DNA from: Rhizomonospora bruguierae | GTDB lineage: Bacteria > Actinomycetota > Actinomycetes > Mycobacteriales > Micromonosporaceae | Assembly (NCBI RefSeq): GCF_018397995.1 | Contig: NZ_BBQH01000078.1 | Span: 89,975-153,974, forward strand | Direction of reading: 5' to 3' | Length of the DNA stretch: 64,000 bases | Shown here: in pieces, positions 1-8,860 of the stretch | How positions within the stretch are numbered: the first letter of the stretch is position 1 | How the letters are laid out: each line of letters begins with the position of its first letter | Notes under the pieces: generated by a model | Database searches by the model: none | Told to the model about the DNA's origin: nothing | The model's input: only the letters and a program-made list of their open reading frames with translations | Made by a program: the position numbers and the translations under genes

Positions 1-552
1 GCTCCCGCGACCGCGGCGAGCGCCATCGACACCACGAAGGGGTACCCGGGCATCTGCACCGGATCGGACGCCCTGACCGGCGTGACGGTCGTCATCGACT
101 TCCAGGAACTCGACGGCAACGGCGGCGTCGCCGCCCCGACCATCACCCGGTGCTCGCCCAACGCCACCCCGGGGGCGCAGCGCACCGGCATCCAGGCGTT
201 GCAGGACGCGGGCGTGTCGGTCACCGGTGCGGCGCAGTGGGGTCTGGCCTTCGTCTGCCGGCTGGAGGGCCGCCCCTCGGCCACCGAGAGCATCCCGCGG
301 ACCAGCAACCCGACCTACAAGGAGGCATGCGTGGTGACCCCGCCGGCCGAGGCCTACTGGTCCTACTGGCACGCGACCGGAGCGGGCACCACCTGGACGT
401 ACAGCAGCTACGGCGCCCTCAACCGGAACGTCGTCCCGGGCGGCTTCGAGGGCTGGTCGTTCTCGCTGAACCGGACCGCGTCGACCAACCCGGTGCCCCG
501 GGTCACGCCGAGGAACCCCGCGGTCAGCCCCGGCGCCCTGGCGGTCCAGTGA
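1..552 (+). CDS. Secreted protein of the ECF-transporter operon, 5'-truncated by the window edge
   Basis: The reading frame is open from base 1, so the true start lies upstream. The first visible residues (APATAASA, then IDTTKGYPG) look like the end of a Sec signal peptide with an AxA cleavage site, so about 175 residues of mature protein are visible. The body carries four cysteines and the conserved block GFEGWSFSLN, and it is clearly paralogous to the next protein (shared WSYWHA and GFEGWSFSLN). Its stop overlaps the GTG of that gene, and the pair sits directly before ECF transporter genes, so a role at the cell surface in capturing the transported compound is plausible. I do not recognise the domain by name, and the substrate is unknown. 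Confidence 0.75.
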   Translation, partial: APATAASAIDTTKGYPGICTGSDALTGVTVVIDFQELDGNGGVAAPTITRCSPNATPGAQRTGIQALQDAGVSVTGAAQWGLAFVCRLEGRPSATESIPRTSNPTYKEACVVTPPAEAYWSYWHATGAGTTWTYSSYGALNRNVVPGGFEGWSFSLNRTASTNPVPRVTPRNPAVSPGALAVQ

Positions 553-1529
553 GCCGAGGCGCCACGGCCAAGGTGCTGGCCACAGCGGCCGCCATCGCGG
601 TGGCGGCGGTCGTGGCGCCGGCGCCACCGGCCGCGTACGCCATCGACCAGGGCAAGGGCCGGCCGGGCTTCTGCCCATCCGCGACCGGGGTCACCGTCGT
701 GGTCGACTTCCAGCAACTCGGTGGTACGACGATCGTGCGGTGCTACCCGAGCGGTACCCGGGGCACCGGGCTGGACGCGCTCAAGGGCGCGGGCTTCCAG
801 ATCGCCGGGGTGCAGCGGTGGGGCGAGGCGTTCATCTGCCGCATCGAGAACCGCCCGGCAGCGGTCGAGGAGATCCCGATCAAGGGGAACGAGGGTTACC
901 GGGAGAGGTGCGTCGACACGCCCCCCGCGGCCGGCTACTGGTCGTACTGGCATGCGGCGAACAACTGCCCGTGGGTCTACAGCCAATGGGGGGTGAAGAA
1001 CCGGGACTTCATCCCCGGTGGCTTCGAGGGCTGGTCGTTCTCCCTGAACGCGACCGCCGAGACCAACCCGAGGCCACGCATCGCCCCGGTGCGGCCCGGC
1101 ACCGGCGGCCAGCCGTGTTTCGTCCGGGTGGAACCGGAGCCCACGAGCAACGACCCGAACGAGAAACAGCCGGCTCAGGGCGGGGCGGGGCCCGGTGGGC
1201 CGGGCGGTCCGGCCACGGGCGGCGGTCCGGCCACGGGCGGCGGCCCGGCGGGGGGTGCCCGCCCGGGCGGCGGGTCACCGACGCCCGAGGCCAGCGAGAG
1301 TTCCCTGCCGCCGCCGTTGCCGCGGCCCACCGCCAGCGTGATCGCGCTCGATGCCGCCGACAACGTCGAGTACACCGGCGGTGAGCAGGCCGAGGACGTC
1401 AACGACGTGATCCGGAGGCAGTCCGGTGCCAGCGGCTACGCCCCGTGGGCGGCCGGGATCGCGGTCGCGCTGCTCCTGGCGGCGACGTGGCTGACGGCGC
1501 GGCGCCGCGCGCGGGCCCGGAAGGCGTGA
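549..1529 (+). CDS. Secreted, C-terminally membrane-anchored paralogue of the preceding protein
   Basis: The start is the GTG that overlaps the upstream stop (GTGA), giving 326 residues. Residues 1-33 form a signal peptide ending AYA. A domain paralogous to the preceding protein follows (TVVVDFQQL, WSYWHA, GFEGWSFSLN). Next comes a low-complexity Gly/Pro/Ala linker with repeats of GGPAT, around residues 210-245. The end is one hydrophobic helix followed by an Arg-rich tail (RRRARARKA), which is the layout of a surface protein anchored from the C-terminus. Position in the operon suggests an extracellular capture or docking partner for the ECF importer. This is inference; no enzymatic motif is visible. 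Confidence 0.75.
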   Translation: MSRGATAKVLATAAAIAVAAVVAPAPPAAYAIDQGKGRPGFCPSATGVTVVVDFQQLGGTTIVRCYPSGTRGTGLDALKGAGFQIAGVQRWGEAFICRIENRPAAVEEIPIKGNEGYRERCVDTPPAAGYWSYWHAANNCPWVYSQWGVKNRDFIPGGFEGWSFSLNATAETNPRPRIAPVRPGTGGQPCFVRVEPEPTSNDPNEKQPAQGGAGPGGPGGPATGGGPATGGGPAGGARPGGGSPTPEASESSLPPPLPRPTASVIALDAADNVEYTGGEQAEDVNDVIRRQSGASGYAPWAAGIAVALLLAATWLTARRRARARKA

Positions 1530-2710
1530 GGCCGGCCGGTTGGGTCGTCCGGTACTTCCTGCCGCGCGACCTGCATCCCGCCGCCTGGTGGGTCTGGGCG
1601 CTGGGCCTGGCCGCCGCGGCCAGCCGGACCACCAATCCGTGGCTGCTGGCCACCGTCCTGGCGGTCGCCTGCTGCACCGTCGTGGCCCGCCGGTGCGACG
1701 CGCCGTGGGCGATGGCGTTTCGCATGTACCTCTACCTCGGCGCACTGATCGTCGTGCTCCGGGTGTTTTTCCGCTTCGTGTTCGGCGGTGCCGAGGGCTC
1801 GACGATCATCCTCCGGCTGCCCGAGATCCCGCTGCCCGCCTGGGCGGCCGGCATCCGGCTGCTCGGCGACGTGTCGGCCGAGTCGGTGCTCGGCGGGCTC
1901 TACGACGGCCTGCGGCTGGCCACGATGGTGGTCTGTCTCGGCGCGGCGAACGCCCTGGCCAACCCGAAGCGGCTGCTCAAGGCGATGCCGGCGGCGCTCT
2001 ACGAACTGGGTACGGCCGTCACGGTGGCCCTGTCGGTGTTCCCCCAGCTGGCCGAGAGCGTGCTGCGTGTCCGGCAGGCCCGGAAACTGCGCGGCGGTGG
2101 CGGCCGCGGCTTCCCCGCGCTGCGGGCGATCGTCATCCCGGTGCTCGCCGACGCCCTCGACCGCTCGCTGCTGCTGGCCGCCTCGATGGACTCGCGCGGC
2201 TACGGCCGGGCGGGCACCGCCTCCGCCCGGGCGCGGCTGGTCACCGGCTCGTTCATGATCGTCGGTCTGATCGGTGTGTGTGTCGGCATCTACGCGACCC
2301 TCGACGGCACGACGCCCCGGTTCCTGGCCGGGCCGGTCCTGGTGGCCGGCCTGGCGGTCGCCCTGCTCGGATTCCGCAGCGCCGGGCGTCGGGTCCACCG
2401 CACCCGGTACCGGCCGACCCGCTGGCAGGTGGCCGAGGTCGTGGTCGCCGCGAGCGGCCTCGGCGCCGCGCTCGTGCTGTTCGCGACGTCCAGCGTCGAC
2501 CCCACCAACCTCAACCCGTCACTGATCAATCTCTCCTGGCCGTTGCTCTCCTGGACGCCGTTGTGCGGGGTGCTGCTCGGGGTCATTCCGGCGTTTCTCG
2601 CCCCGCCACCGGCGACCGCGCCGGGCGACGAGGCCGCGGATCCACCGGGCGGCCGCGCGGAGGGACCGATCGCCGACCCGCGCGACCACGCCGAGAAGGT
2701 ACTTCGATGA
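1526..2710 (+). CDS. ECF transporter transmembrane (T) component, EcfT/CbiQ family
   Basis: The start is the GTG overlapping the upstream stop by four bases, giving 394 residues. The protein has several hydrophobic segments in its first half and the Ala-Arg-Gly type coupling helices expected of EcfT (visible as AASMDSRGYGRAG around residues 220-235), which contact the ATPase. A second set of membrane helices lies in the C-terminal third, making it longer than a minimal CbiQ (about 250 residues). The T component joins the S component to the ATPase in energy-coupling-factor importers of vitamins and metals. The ATPase gene begins at its stop codon (ATGA). The family call is good; the transported substrate cannot be told. 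Confidence 0.82.
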   Translation: MRPAGWVVRYFLPRDLHPAAWWVWALGLAAAASRTTNPWLLATVLAVACCTVVARRCDAPWAMAFRMYLYLGALIVVLRVFFRFVFGGAEGSTIILRLPEIPLPAWAAGIRLLGDVSAESVLGGLYDGLRLATMVVCLGAANALANPKRLLKAMPAALYELGTAVTVALSVFPQLAESVLRVRQARKLRGGGGRGFPALRAIVIPVLADALDRSLLLAASMDSRGYGRAGTASARARLVTGSFMIVGLIGVCVGIYATLDGTTPRFLAGPVLVAGLAVALLGFRSAGRRVHRTRYRPTRWQVAEVVVAASGLGAALVLFATSSVDPTNLNPSLINLSWPLLSWTPLCGVLLGVIPAFLAPPPATAPGDEAADPPGGRAEGPIADPRDHAEKVLR

Positions 2711-4314
2711 TCCACATCGACCGCGTCAGCTTCCACTACCGCGGCACCCCGAGACCCGTGCTGGCCGACGTCAGCCTCACGATCGACGAGGGCGAACTCG
2801 TGGTGGTCGCCGGCCGTACCGGGGTGGGCAAGTCCACGCTGCTCGGCACCGTCAACGGGCTCGTGCCGCACTTCACCGGCGGGCACCTCGACGGCGTGGT
2901 CACCGTCGACGGCGTGAGCACCCGGACGCGACCGCCGCGCGAGTTCGCCCACCTCGTCGGCGTGGTCGGCCAGGACCCGCTCGCCGGCTTCGTGACCGAC
3001 ACCGTCGAGGAGGAACTGGCGTACGGGATGGAGCAGTTGGGCGTGGCGCCGCAGGTGATGCGCCGCCGCGTGGAGGAGACCCTCGACCTGCTGGGCATCG
3101 CGGACCTGCGCCGTCGCGCCCTACGCACGCTCTCGGGTGGCCAGCAGCAGCGGGTGGCGGTCGGCTCGGTCCTGACGATGCACCCGAAGGTTCTCGTCCT
3201 GGACGAGCCGACCTCGGCGCTCGACCCCGTCGCCGCCGAGGACGTGCTGGCCACGCTGGCCCGGCTCGTCCACGATCTGGGCACCACGGTGCTGATGGCC
3301 GAGCATCGCCTGGAGCGGGTGGTTCCCTTCGCCGACCGCATGATCTACGTGCCGGGTGACGGTTCCGTGGCGATCGGCCCGCCGGCCGAGATCCTCGCGC
3401 GGTCGCCGGTCGCGCCACCGATCGTCGAACTGGGCCGGCTCGCCGGATGGGACCCGCTGCCGCTGACGGTCCGCGACGGCCGGCGGCGCGCCGCGGACGT
3501 ACGCGCCCGGCTCGGGGCCGGGCCCCGGCCGGCGCGCACTCCCACGGCCCCCGGCTCGCCGCTGCTGACCGGCACGAACATCGTGGTCCGGTACGGCGCG
3601 ACGGTCGCGGTGCGCGGCGTCTGCCTGACCCTGCGGGCCGGTCAGGTCGTCGCCGTCATGGGCCGCAACGGCTCCGGCAAGTCCTCCCTGCTCTGGGCGT
3701 TGCAGGGTGCGGGCCCCCGGCAGGGCGGAACGGTGCGGGTCGGGGACGCCGATCCCCGTGACCTGCCCGCCCGGCGCGCCCGCAAGCTGGTCGGGATGGT
3801 GCCCCAGACCGCCGGCGACCTGCTCTACCTGGAGACGGTGGCCGAGGAGTGCGAGGCCGCCGACCGGGAGTCCGATGCCAGCCCCGGGTCCTGCCGAGCC
3901 CTGCTCGACCGGCTCGCCCCGGACATCGACCCGGACCGGCATCCGCGGGATCTCTCCGAGGGGCAGCGCCTGGCGCTGGTCCTCGCCGTCCAACTGACCG
4001 CGGTCCCGCGGGTGATGCTGCTCGACGAGCCCACCCGCGGCCTGGACTACCGCGCGAAGTCGGCGCTGGGAAAGGTCATCGCCGACCTCGCCGCGGCGGG
4101 GCGGGCGGTCGTGGTGGCGACGCACGACGTGGAGTTCGTGGCCAGCGTCGCGGACCGGGTCATCGTGATGGCCGAGGGTGAGGTGGTGTCGGACGGGTCC
4201 ACCGGGGAGGTGCTGGGCGCCTCGCCGGCCTTCGCCACCCAGGTCGCGAAGATCCTCGGCGAGGACTGGCTGACGGTCGCCGAGGTCGAGGCCGCGTTCC
4301 GGCGGGAGAGGTGA
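2707..4314 (+). CDS. ECF transporter ATPase with two fused nucleotide-binding domains
   Basis: 535 residues, starting at the ATG of an ATGA overlap. The first ABC domain has Walker A GRTGVGKST (residues 36-44), signature LSGGQQQRV (about 142) and Walker B VLVLDEPTSALD (about 162). The second has Walker A GRNGSGKSS (about 319), a degenerate signature LSEGQ (about 416) and Walker B VMLLDEPTRGLD (about 436). This is the fused EcfA1-EcfA2 arrangement common in actinobacteria, where one polypeptide supplies both ATPase halves. It would power the T and S proteins encoded on either side. The altered second signature suggests the two ATP sites are not equivalent, as is usual in ECF pairs. Confidence 0.9.
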   Translation: MIHIDRVSFHYRGTPRPVLADVSLTIDEGELVVVAGRTGVGKSTLLGTVNGLVPHFTGGHLDGVVTVDGVSTRTRPPREFAHLVGVVGQDPLAGFVTDTVEEELAYGMEQLGVAPQVMRRRVEETLDLLGIADLRRRALRTLSGGQQQRVAVGSVLTMHPKVLVLDEPTSALDPVAAEDVLATLARLVHDLGTTVLMAEHRLERVVPFADRMIYVPGDGSVAIGPPAEILARSPVAPPIVELGRLAGWDPLPLTVRDGRRRAADVRARLGAGPRPARTPTAPGSPLLTGTNIVVRYGATVAVRGVCLTLRAGQVVAVMGRNGSGKSSLLWALQGAGPRQGGTVRVGDADPRDLPARRARKLVGMVPQTAGDLLYLETVAEECEAADRESDASPGSCRALLDRLAPDIDPDRHPRDLSEGQRLALVLAVQLTAVPRVMLLDEPTRGLDYRAKSALGKVIADLAAAGRAVVVATHDVEFVASVADRVIVMAEGEVVSDGSTGEVLGASPAFATQVAKILGEDWLTVAEVEAAFRRER

Positions 4315-5165
4315 TGACGAATCTCGCGGCGGGCCCCGACCACGCCGTACGGGTGGGGCCGCGGTCGGCGGCCGTGCTGGCCCTGGCCTCGGCCGCCGGC
4401 CTGATGATGTTCGTCTGGCCGTTGCTGGTGCGGGTCGAGCCGCAGAGCATGCAACACGCCCCGGATGCGCCGTTCATCTTCATGGGGATCCTGCCGCTGC
4501 TGATCATCGTCGTGCTCGCCGCGTTGACCGAGGGCGGCATGGACGCGAAGGCGCTCGCGATGTTCGGGGTGCTCTCCGCGATCAACGCCGCGCTGCGGCC
4601 GCTGGGCGCCGGCACGGCGGGCATCGAGACCGTCTTCTTCATGCTCGTGCTCGCCGGGCGGGTCTTCGGCCCGGGCTTCGGCTTCGTCCTGGGCTGCACC
4701 TCGTTGTTCGCGTCCGCGTTGCTGACCGCCGGGGTGGGGCCCTGGCTGCCCTTCCAGATGCTGTGTTCGGCGTGGATCGGCATGGGGGCGGGCCTGCTGC
4801 CCCGGCGGGTGACCGGCAAGGCCGAGATCGCCATGCTCGTCGGGTACGGGATCGTCGTGGCCTACCTGTTCGGATTCCTGATGAACCTGTGGTTCTGGCC
4901 GTTCATCACCGGTGCGGAGGTCGACTACTACGACGGGAGCATCTCCTACGTGCCGGGCGCCCCGGTGCTGGAGAACCTGCACCGGTTCGTCATCTTCACC
5001 CTCCTGACGTCAACCGCCGGCTGGGACACCGGCCGCGCCATCACCAACACGGTGGCGATCCTCGTGGTGGGCCCGGCCGTGCTGGCGACCCTGCGACGGG
5101 CCTCGCGGAAGGCTTCGTTCGGTGTCTCGGGGACGTTCGCCACGCCGGACCGCCAGCCAAACTAG
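4311..5165 (+). CDS. ECF transporter S-component-like membrane protein
   Basis: 284 residues if the GTG overlapping the upstream stop is used; the ATG at 4314 is one codon later. About six hydrophobic segments are visible, with a polar stretch around residues 190-230 (EVDYYDGSISYVPG) predicted outside the membrane. It is the last gene of the tightly overlapping operon and fits the substrate-binding S component, which gives ECF importers their specificity. S components diverge widely, so the sequence does not reveal the ligand. A vitamin or metal-cofactor substrate is the general expectation for the family, nothing more specific. Confidence 0.75.
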   Translation: MMTNLAAGPDHAVRVGPRSAAVLALASAAGLMMFVWPLLVRVEPQSMQHAPDAPFIFMGILPLLIIVVLAALTEGGMDAKALAMFGVLSAINAALRPLGAGTAGIETVFFMLVLAGRVFGPGFGFVLGCTSLFASALLTAGVGPWLPFQMLCSAWIGMGAGLLPRRVTGKAEIAMLVGYGIVVAYLFGFLMNLWFWPFITGAEVDYYDGSISYVPGAPVLENLHRFVIFTLLTSTAGWDTGRAITNTVAILVVGPAVLATLRRASRKASFGVSGTFATPDRQPN

Positions 5166-5229
5166 CGATATCGGTCGAGTCCGGGGCGGCCCCCGACGCG
5201 CGGTGCCGCGCAGCACCCACCCACGCTAT

Positions 5230-5245
5230 TTGCGTGACGACGCAA
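5230..5245. promoter_or_regulatory. ArsR operator in front of the ABC permease gene
   Basis: Inverted repeat TTGCG-TGACGA-CGCAA, about 66 bp upstream of the permease ATG. The same TTGCG-N6-CGCAA pattern, extended to ATTTGCG...CGCAAG, occurs at 8836-8851 over the arsR start, and those are the only two copies I noticed. The left arm doubles as a plausible -35 box with a CATTGT -10 at 5254-5259, so bound repressor would block RNA polymerase. Direct sequence observation; assignment to the ArsR protein is inference from location. Confidence 0.7.
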
Positions 5246-5311
5246 GTATGTGGCATTGTCTGCGGTGGCCGCTTTTCTCACCCCGGGCTCGGGGGGATTT
5301 GGGGTGTGCGG

Positions 5312-7078
5312 ATGCTGCCCGTGAGGGACGTACGCGCCCGGGTGCGGCGGTCGATGCTGCCGGCACGGCTGCCGTGGGTGCGGACCCAGGTCGGTTGGGC
5401 CGATCTGGTCGTGGCCGCCGCCGTACTGGTGGTGTTCTACGTGGTGATCCGGGCCGGTGCCGGGGCGGCGGTGTCGTTCACCCCGAACCGGCCGCTGCAC
5501 ATCGACACCGACCCGGCCCGGCTGCCGTACTACGCGGTGCGCAGCCTGCTGCGCATGTTCGCCGCCCTGGCTGCCTCGCTGCTGTTCACCCTGGTGTACG
5601 GGTACGCGGCGGCGCGGAGCCGCAGGCTGGAGAAGGTGCTGATCCCGGCGTTGGACATCCTGCAGTCGGTGCCGATCCTCGGCTTTCTGACCGTGGCCGT
5701 CTCGGCGCTGGTGGGGTTGTTCCCGCACTCGCTGCTCGGCCTGGAACTGGCCGCCGTGTTCGCGATCTTTACCTCGCAGGCGTGGAACATGACCTTCTCG
5801 TTCTACCACTCCCTGATCACCCTGCCCCGGGAGTTGGACGAGCTGTCCCGCAACCTGCGGCTGACCCGGTGGCTGCGGTTGTGGCGGATCGAGGTGCCGC
5901 ACGCGGCGATCGGTCTGGTGTGGAACGGGATGATGAGCTTCGGCGGTGGCTGGTTCTTCCTGGTCGCCTCGGAGGCGATCACGGTGGCCAACCACGAGTA
6001 CACCCTGCCGGGGGTGGGCGCCTACGCCGGGGCCGCCATCGCCGCCGGCGACCTGACCGGCATCGGCTACGCCATCGCCGCCATGACGGTGATGGTGGTC
6101 GGGGTGAACTTCGTGTTCTGGCGCCCGCTGACCGCGTGGGCGGAGAAGTTCAAGCAGGAACAGTCCGAGGCCGTCGACGTGCCCCGCTCGGCGGTGCTGA
6201 ACCTGCTGCGCCGCTCCCACTGGCCCCAGCTCATCGCCCCCGCGAAGCGGGCGGTGGCCGAGGTGCTGGGCCGGGCGGGCCGGATCTTCGGCACCGACGA
6301 CCGGCCGCTCGTGACCCGGCCCGGCCGGCGTCGCGCCGGGGACGTCGCCTTCACCGTCACGGTGGTGGGCCTGGTCGGCTGGGGTGTCGTCGAGGTGGTC
6401 CGCTACCTGCGGGGCAGCGGCGAAGGACTGGCGGTGTTCGCCGAGCCGCTGCTGCTGGGCCTGGTCACCCTGGCCCGGGTGGTGGTGCTGATGGTGGCGG
6501 CCACACTGGTGTGGGTGCCGGTCGGCGTGCGGATCGGCTCCAGCCCGCGGTTGGCGCGCATCGCCCAGCCGGTGGTGCAGGTGCTGGCCAGCTTCCCGGC
6601 GAACTTCCTGTTTCCCCTGGTCACCTGGGTGCTGGTCCGCACCGGCAGCAGCCTGGATGTCGGCGGCATCGTGCTGATGGCGCTGGGCGCCCAGTGGTAC
6701 ATCCTGTTCAACACCATCGCCGGTGCCCAGGCCATTCCGACCGATCTGCGCGAGGCCATGGCCGACCTCGGTGTGCGCGGCTGGCAACGCTGGCGCCGGC
6801 TGATCATTCCGGGGATCTTCCCGTACTACGTCACGGGTGGGATCACCGCCTCGGGCGGGGCGTGGAACGCCTCCATCGTGGCCGAGATCGTCACCTTCGG
6901 TGGCACCACCCTGACCGCGCACGGGCTGGGTGCCTACATCGCCGAGGCCACCACCGCCGGGGACCACCCGAAGACTCTGGCCGGCATCGCCGTCATGTCC
7001 CTGTACGTGGTGGGCCTGAACCGGCTGATCTGGCGCCGGTTGTACGCCGTTGCCGAAGCCCGCTACGCCCTCGCCTGA
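5312..7078 (+). CDS. ABC transporter permease, duplicated (fused) NitT/TauT-type inner-membrane domains
   Basis: 588 residues from ATG 5312 (an in-frame GTG lies two codons upstream at 5306). Two BPD-type permease units are fused: EAITVANHEYTLPGVGAYAG in the first half corresponds to EIVTFGGTTLTAHGLGAYIA in the second, each followed by a helix and GLNR- or GVNF-type segments. This matches the 'ABC-type anion transport, duplicated permease' family (COG4986 type). It is co-directional with the ATPase 18 bp downstream. No substrate-binding protein gene lies nearby, which is unusual for an importer. The upstream ArsR operator suggests metal- or anion-responsive expression; the substrate is unknown. 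Confidence 0.85.
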   Translation: MLPVRDVRARVRRSMLPARLPWVRTQVGWADLVVAAAVLVVFYVVIRAGAGAAVSFTPNRPLHIDTDPARLPYYAVRSLLRMFAALAASLLFTLVYGYAAARSRRLEKVLIPALDILQSVPILGFLTVAVSALVGLFPHSLLGLELAAVFAIFTSQAWNMTFSFYHSLITLPRELDELSRNLRLTRWLRLWRIEVPHAAIGLVWNGMMSFGGGWFFLVASEAITVANHEYTLPGVGAYAGAAIAAGDLTGIGYAIAAMTVMVVGVNFVFWRPLTAWAEKFKQEQSEAVDVPRSAVLNLLRRSHWPQLIAPAKRAVAEVLGRAGRIFGTDDRPLVTRPGRRRAGDVAFTVTVVGLVGWGVVEVVRYLRGSGEGLAVFAEPLLLGLVTLARVVVLMVAATLVWVPVGVRIGSSPRLARIAQPVVQVLASFPANFLFPLVTWVLVRTGSSLDVGGIVLMALGAQWYILFNTIAGAQAIPTDLREAMADLGVRGWQRWRRLIIPGIFPYYVTGGITASGGAWNASIVAEIVTFGGTTLTAHGLGAYIAEATTAGDHPKTLAGIAVMSLYVVGLNRLIWRRLYAVAEARYALA

Positions 7079-7096
7079 GAACCTGGAAGGAGTGAC

Positions 7097-8428
7097 GTGA
7101 CCGCCACCACGACCACCAGCGCCGGTGAGGTGCTGCTCGCCGCCGATGGACTGACCAAGTCCTACGCCGGCGCGGACGGTGAGCTGCCGGTGCTGGCCGG
7201 CGTCGACCTGGCCGTGCGGACCGGCGAGATCGTCGCTCTGCTCGGCCGGTCCGGATCGGGCAAGTCGACCCTGCTGCGCTGCCTGGCCGGGCTCATCCCG
7301 CCCACCACCGGCGAGGTCCGCTACAAGGGACGGCCGCTGGCCGGCTCGAATCCCGGCACCGCCATGGTGTTCCAAACCTTCGCCCTGCTGCCCTGGCTGA
7401 CCGTGCAGCAGAACGTCGAACTCGGCCTGGAGGCCCGGGGCGTCGCGCCCCGGCGGCGCACGGAGGCCGCGTTGCAGGCCATCGACCTGGTCGGCCTGGA
7501 CGGCTTCGAGTCCGCCTACCCGAAGGAACTGTCCGGCGGTATGCGGCAGCGGGTCGGGTTCGCCCGCGCCCTGGTCGTCGAACCCGACGTGCTGCTCATG
7601 GACGAACCCTTCTCCGCCCTCGACGTGCTCACCGCGGAGAACCTGCGCGGCGAACTGGTCGAGCTGTGGGAGTCCGGCCAGTTCCCCACCCGGGCGATCG
7701 TGCTGGTCACCCACTCCATTGAGGAGGCGGTGCTCCTGGCCGACCGCATCCTCGTGCTCGGCTCGCGCCCCGGCACCATCCGCGCCGAGTACCCGGTCGA
7801 GCTGCCCCGGCCACGGCAACGGGACAGCAAGGATTTCGGGGCCCTCGTCGACGCCGTGTACGCGATGATGACCGGCCGCGACCGCGACACCGCTCCCGCC
7901 GCCACACCGGCCCGCCGGACCCCGGGCAACACCCCGCTGCCACCGGCCAGTGTGGACGGCCTGTCCGGGCTGGCGGAGATCCTCGCCGAGCACCCCGGCC
8001 CGGTCGACCTGGGCGCCCTCGCCGACGAACTCGGCCTGGAGGTCAAGAATCTCCTGCCGCTGGTCGACGCGCTCGACCTGCTCGGCTACGCCACCGCCGA
8101 CCGGCGCGGGGTCGCCCTCACCGACCCCGGAGTCGAGTTCGCCGCCGCCGACGTGCAAACCTCCAAGCACCTGTTCGCCGCGACCATGGACCGCATCCCC
8201 CTGGTGCACACCATCCTGACCAGCCTGCAACGCACCGACGACGGCACGCTGCGGGCCGGCTTCTTCCGCGACCTGCTCGCCCACGACTACACCGCCGAGC
8301 AGATCACCGGCCAACTCGACATCGCCACCGACTGGGGCCGCTACGCCGAGCTGTACTCCTACGACGCCATCGCGGAGGAGTACCGGCTCGACCCCGCCCA
8401 GCGCACCGCGGCCCGCGCGGTCGGCTAA
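7097..8428 (+). CDS. ABC transporter ATP-binding protein with AAA-associated C-terminal domain
   Basis: 443 residues from a GTG preceded by a strong ribosome binding site (GGAAGGAG, 7085-7092). The ATPase half has Walker A GRSGSGKST (about residue 50), signature LSGGMRQRV (about 144), Walker B VLLMDEPFSALD and the H-loop VTHSIEEA, typical of the nitrate/sulfonate (SsuB/TauB) branch. After a linker, residues about 300-430 form an extra domain of the 'AAA-associated C-terminal' type, with a winged-helix-like look. It probably energises the fused permease just upstream and may sense substrate. Its stop overlaps the convergent arsR stop by four bases. Confidence 0.87.
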   Translation: MTATTTTSAGEVLLAADGLTKSYAGADGELPVLAGVDLAVRTGEIVALLGRSGSGKSTLLRCLAGLIPPTTGEVRYKGRPLAGSNPGTAMVFQTFALLPWLTVQQNVELGLEARGVAPRRRTEAALQAIDLVGLDGFESAYPKELSGGMRQRVGFARALVVEPDVLLMDEPFSALDVLTAENLRGELVELWESGQFPTRAIVLVTHSIEEAVLLADRILVLGSRPGTIRAEYPVELPRPRQRDSKDFGALVDAVYAMMTGRDRDTAPAATPARRTPGNTPLPPASVDGLSGLAEILAEHPGPVDLGALADELGLEVKNLLPLVDALDLLGYATADRRGVALTDPGVEFAAADVQTSKHLFAATMDRIPLVHTILTSLQRTDDGTLRAGFFRDLLAHDYTAEQITGQLDIATDWGRYAELYSYDAIAEEYRLDPAQRTAARAVG

Positions 8429-8847
8429 CCGTTGGCCAGGCGCGGCCGGACCGCGGCCGCCACGGGCCGCACCCGGGTCACCGCCTGGCCGGCGGCTTCG
8501 GGGCTGGCCTGCCCGGTGCCGGCCGGTTCGGGGGTGGTCATCTCCAGCCGGGTGGCGGTCAGCGCCACCTCGTCCAGCAGCCGCGCCACCTGCTCGGAGG
8601 CGAGCCGGTAGAAGATGCGGGTACCGTCGCGGCGGCTGGCCACCACCCCGGCCTCCCGCAGCCGGGCCAGGTGCTGCGACACCGCCGCCACCTGTGCACC
8701 CGCCAGCTCTGCCAACCGGGACACCGGCAGCTCCTCCCGGGTCAACGCCCACACCAGCCGCAGCCGGGTCGGATCGGCCAGCGCCTTCAACAACGCCACC
8801 GACGGCCCGAACCCGGATTCCGGGTCGTCCGATATTTGCGCCTGCAC
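8425..8847 (-). CDS. ArsR-family winged-helix repressor
   Basis: 140 residues from a GTG. The core LKALADPTRLRLVWALTREE with the recognition region QVAAVSQHLARLREAGVV is classic ArsR/SmtB. The usual metal-binding ELCVCDL box is replaced by ELPVSRLAE with no cysteine, and the protein has no cysteine at all, so any metal site must use other residues. A TAGGCT -10 box lies on the minus strand at 8860-8855, exactly seven bases before the GTG, so the message is probably leaderless. The operator at 8836-8851 covers the start, implying autorepression. It very likely also represses the ABC operon through the matching site at 5230. Confidence 0.88.
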   Translation of the reverse strand: MQAQISDDPESGFGPSVALLKALADPTRLRLVWALTREELPVSRLAELAGAQVAAVSQHLARLREAGVVASRRDGTRIFYRLASEQVARLLDEVALTATRLEMTTPEPAGTGQASPEAAGQAVTRVRPVAAAVRPRLANG

Positions 8848-8860
8848 GCAAGGAAGCCTA
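8836..8860 (-). promoter_or_regulatory. arsR promoter (leaderless) with overlapping operator
   Basis: On the minus strand a TAGGCT -10 box (8860-8855) is followed after seven bases by the arsR GTG at 8847, the geometry of an actinobacterial leaderless transcript. Over the start sits the inverted repeat TTGCG-N6-CGCAA (8836-8851), matching the operator at 5230-5245. The pairing suggests the repressor controls both its own gene and the transporter. Confidence 0.65.

Noticed and set aside
5162..8851. A very long open frame on the minus strand (over 1200 codons)
   Set aside because: It mirrors the plus-strand permease and ATPase genes, which have clear domains. Its translation is Gln/Gly/Arg/His-rich low complexity, as expected from the complement of high-GC codons. 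Only the ArsR part at its right end, in another frame, is real.
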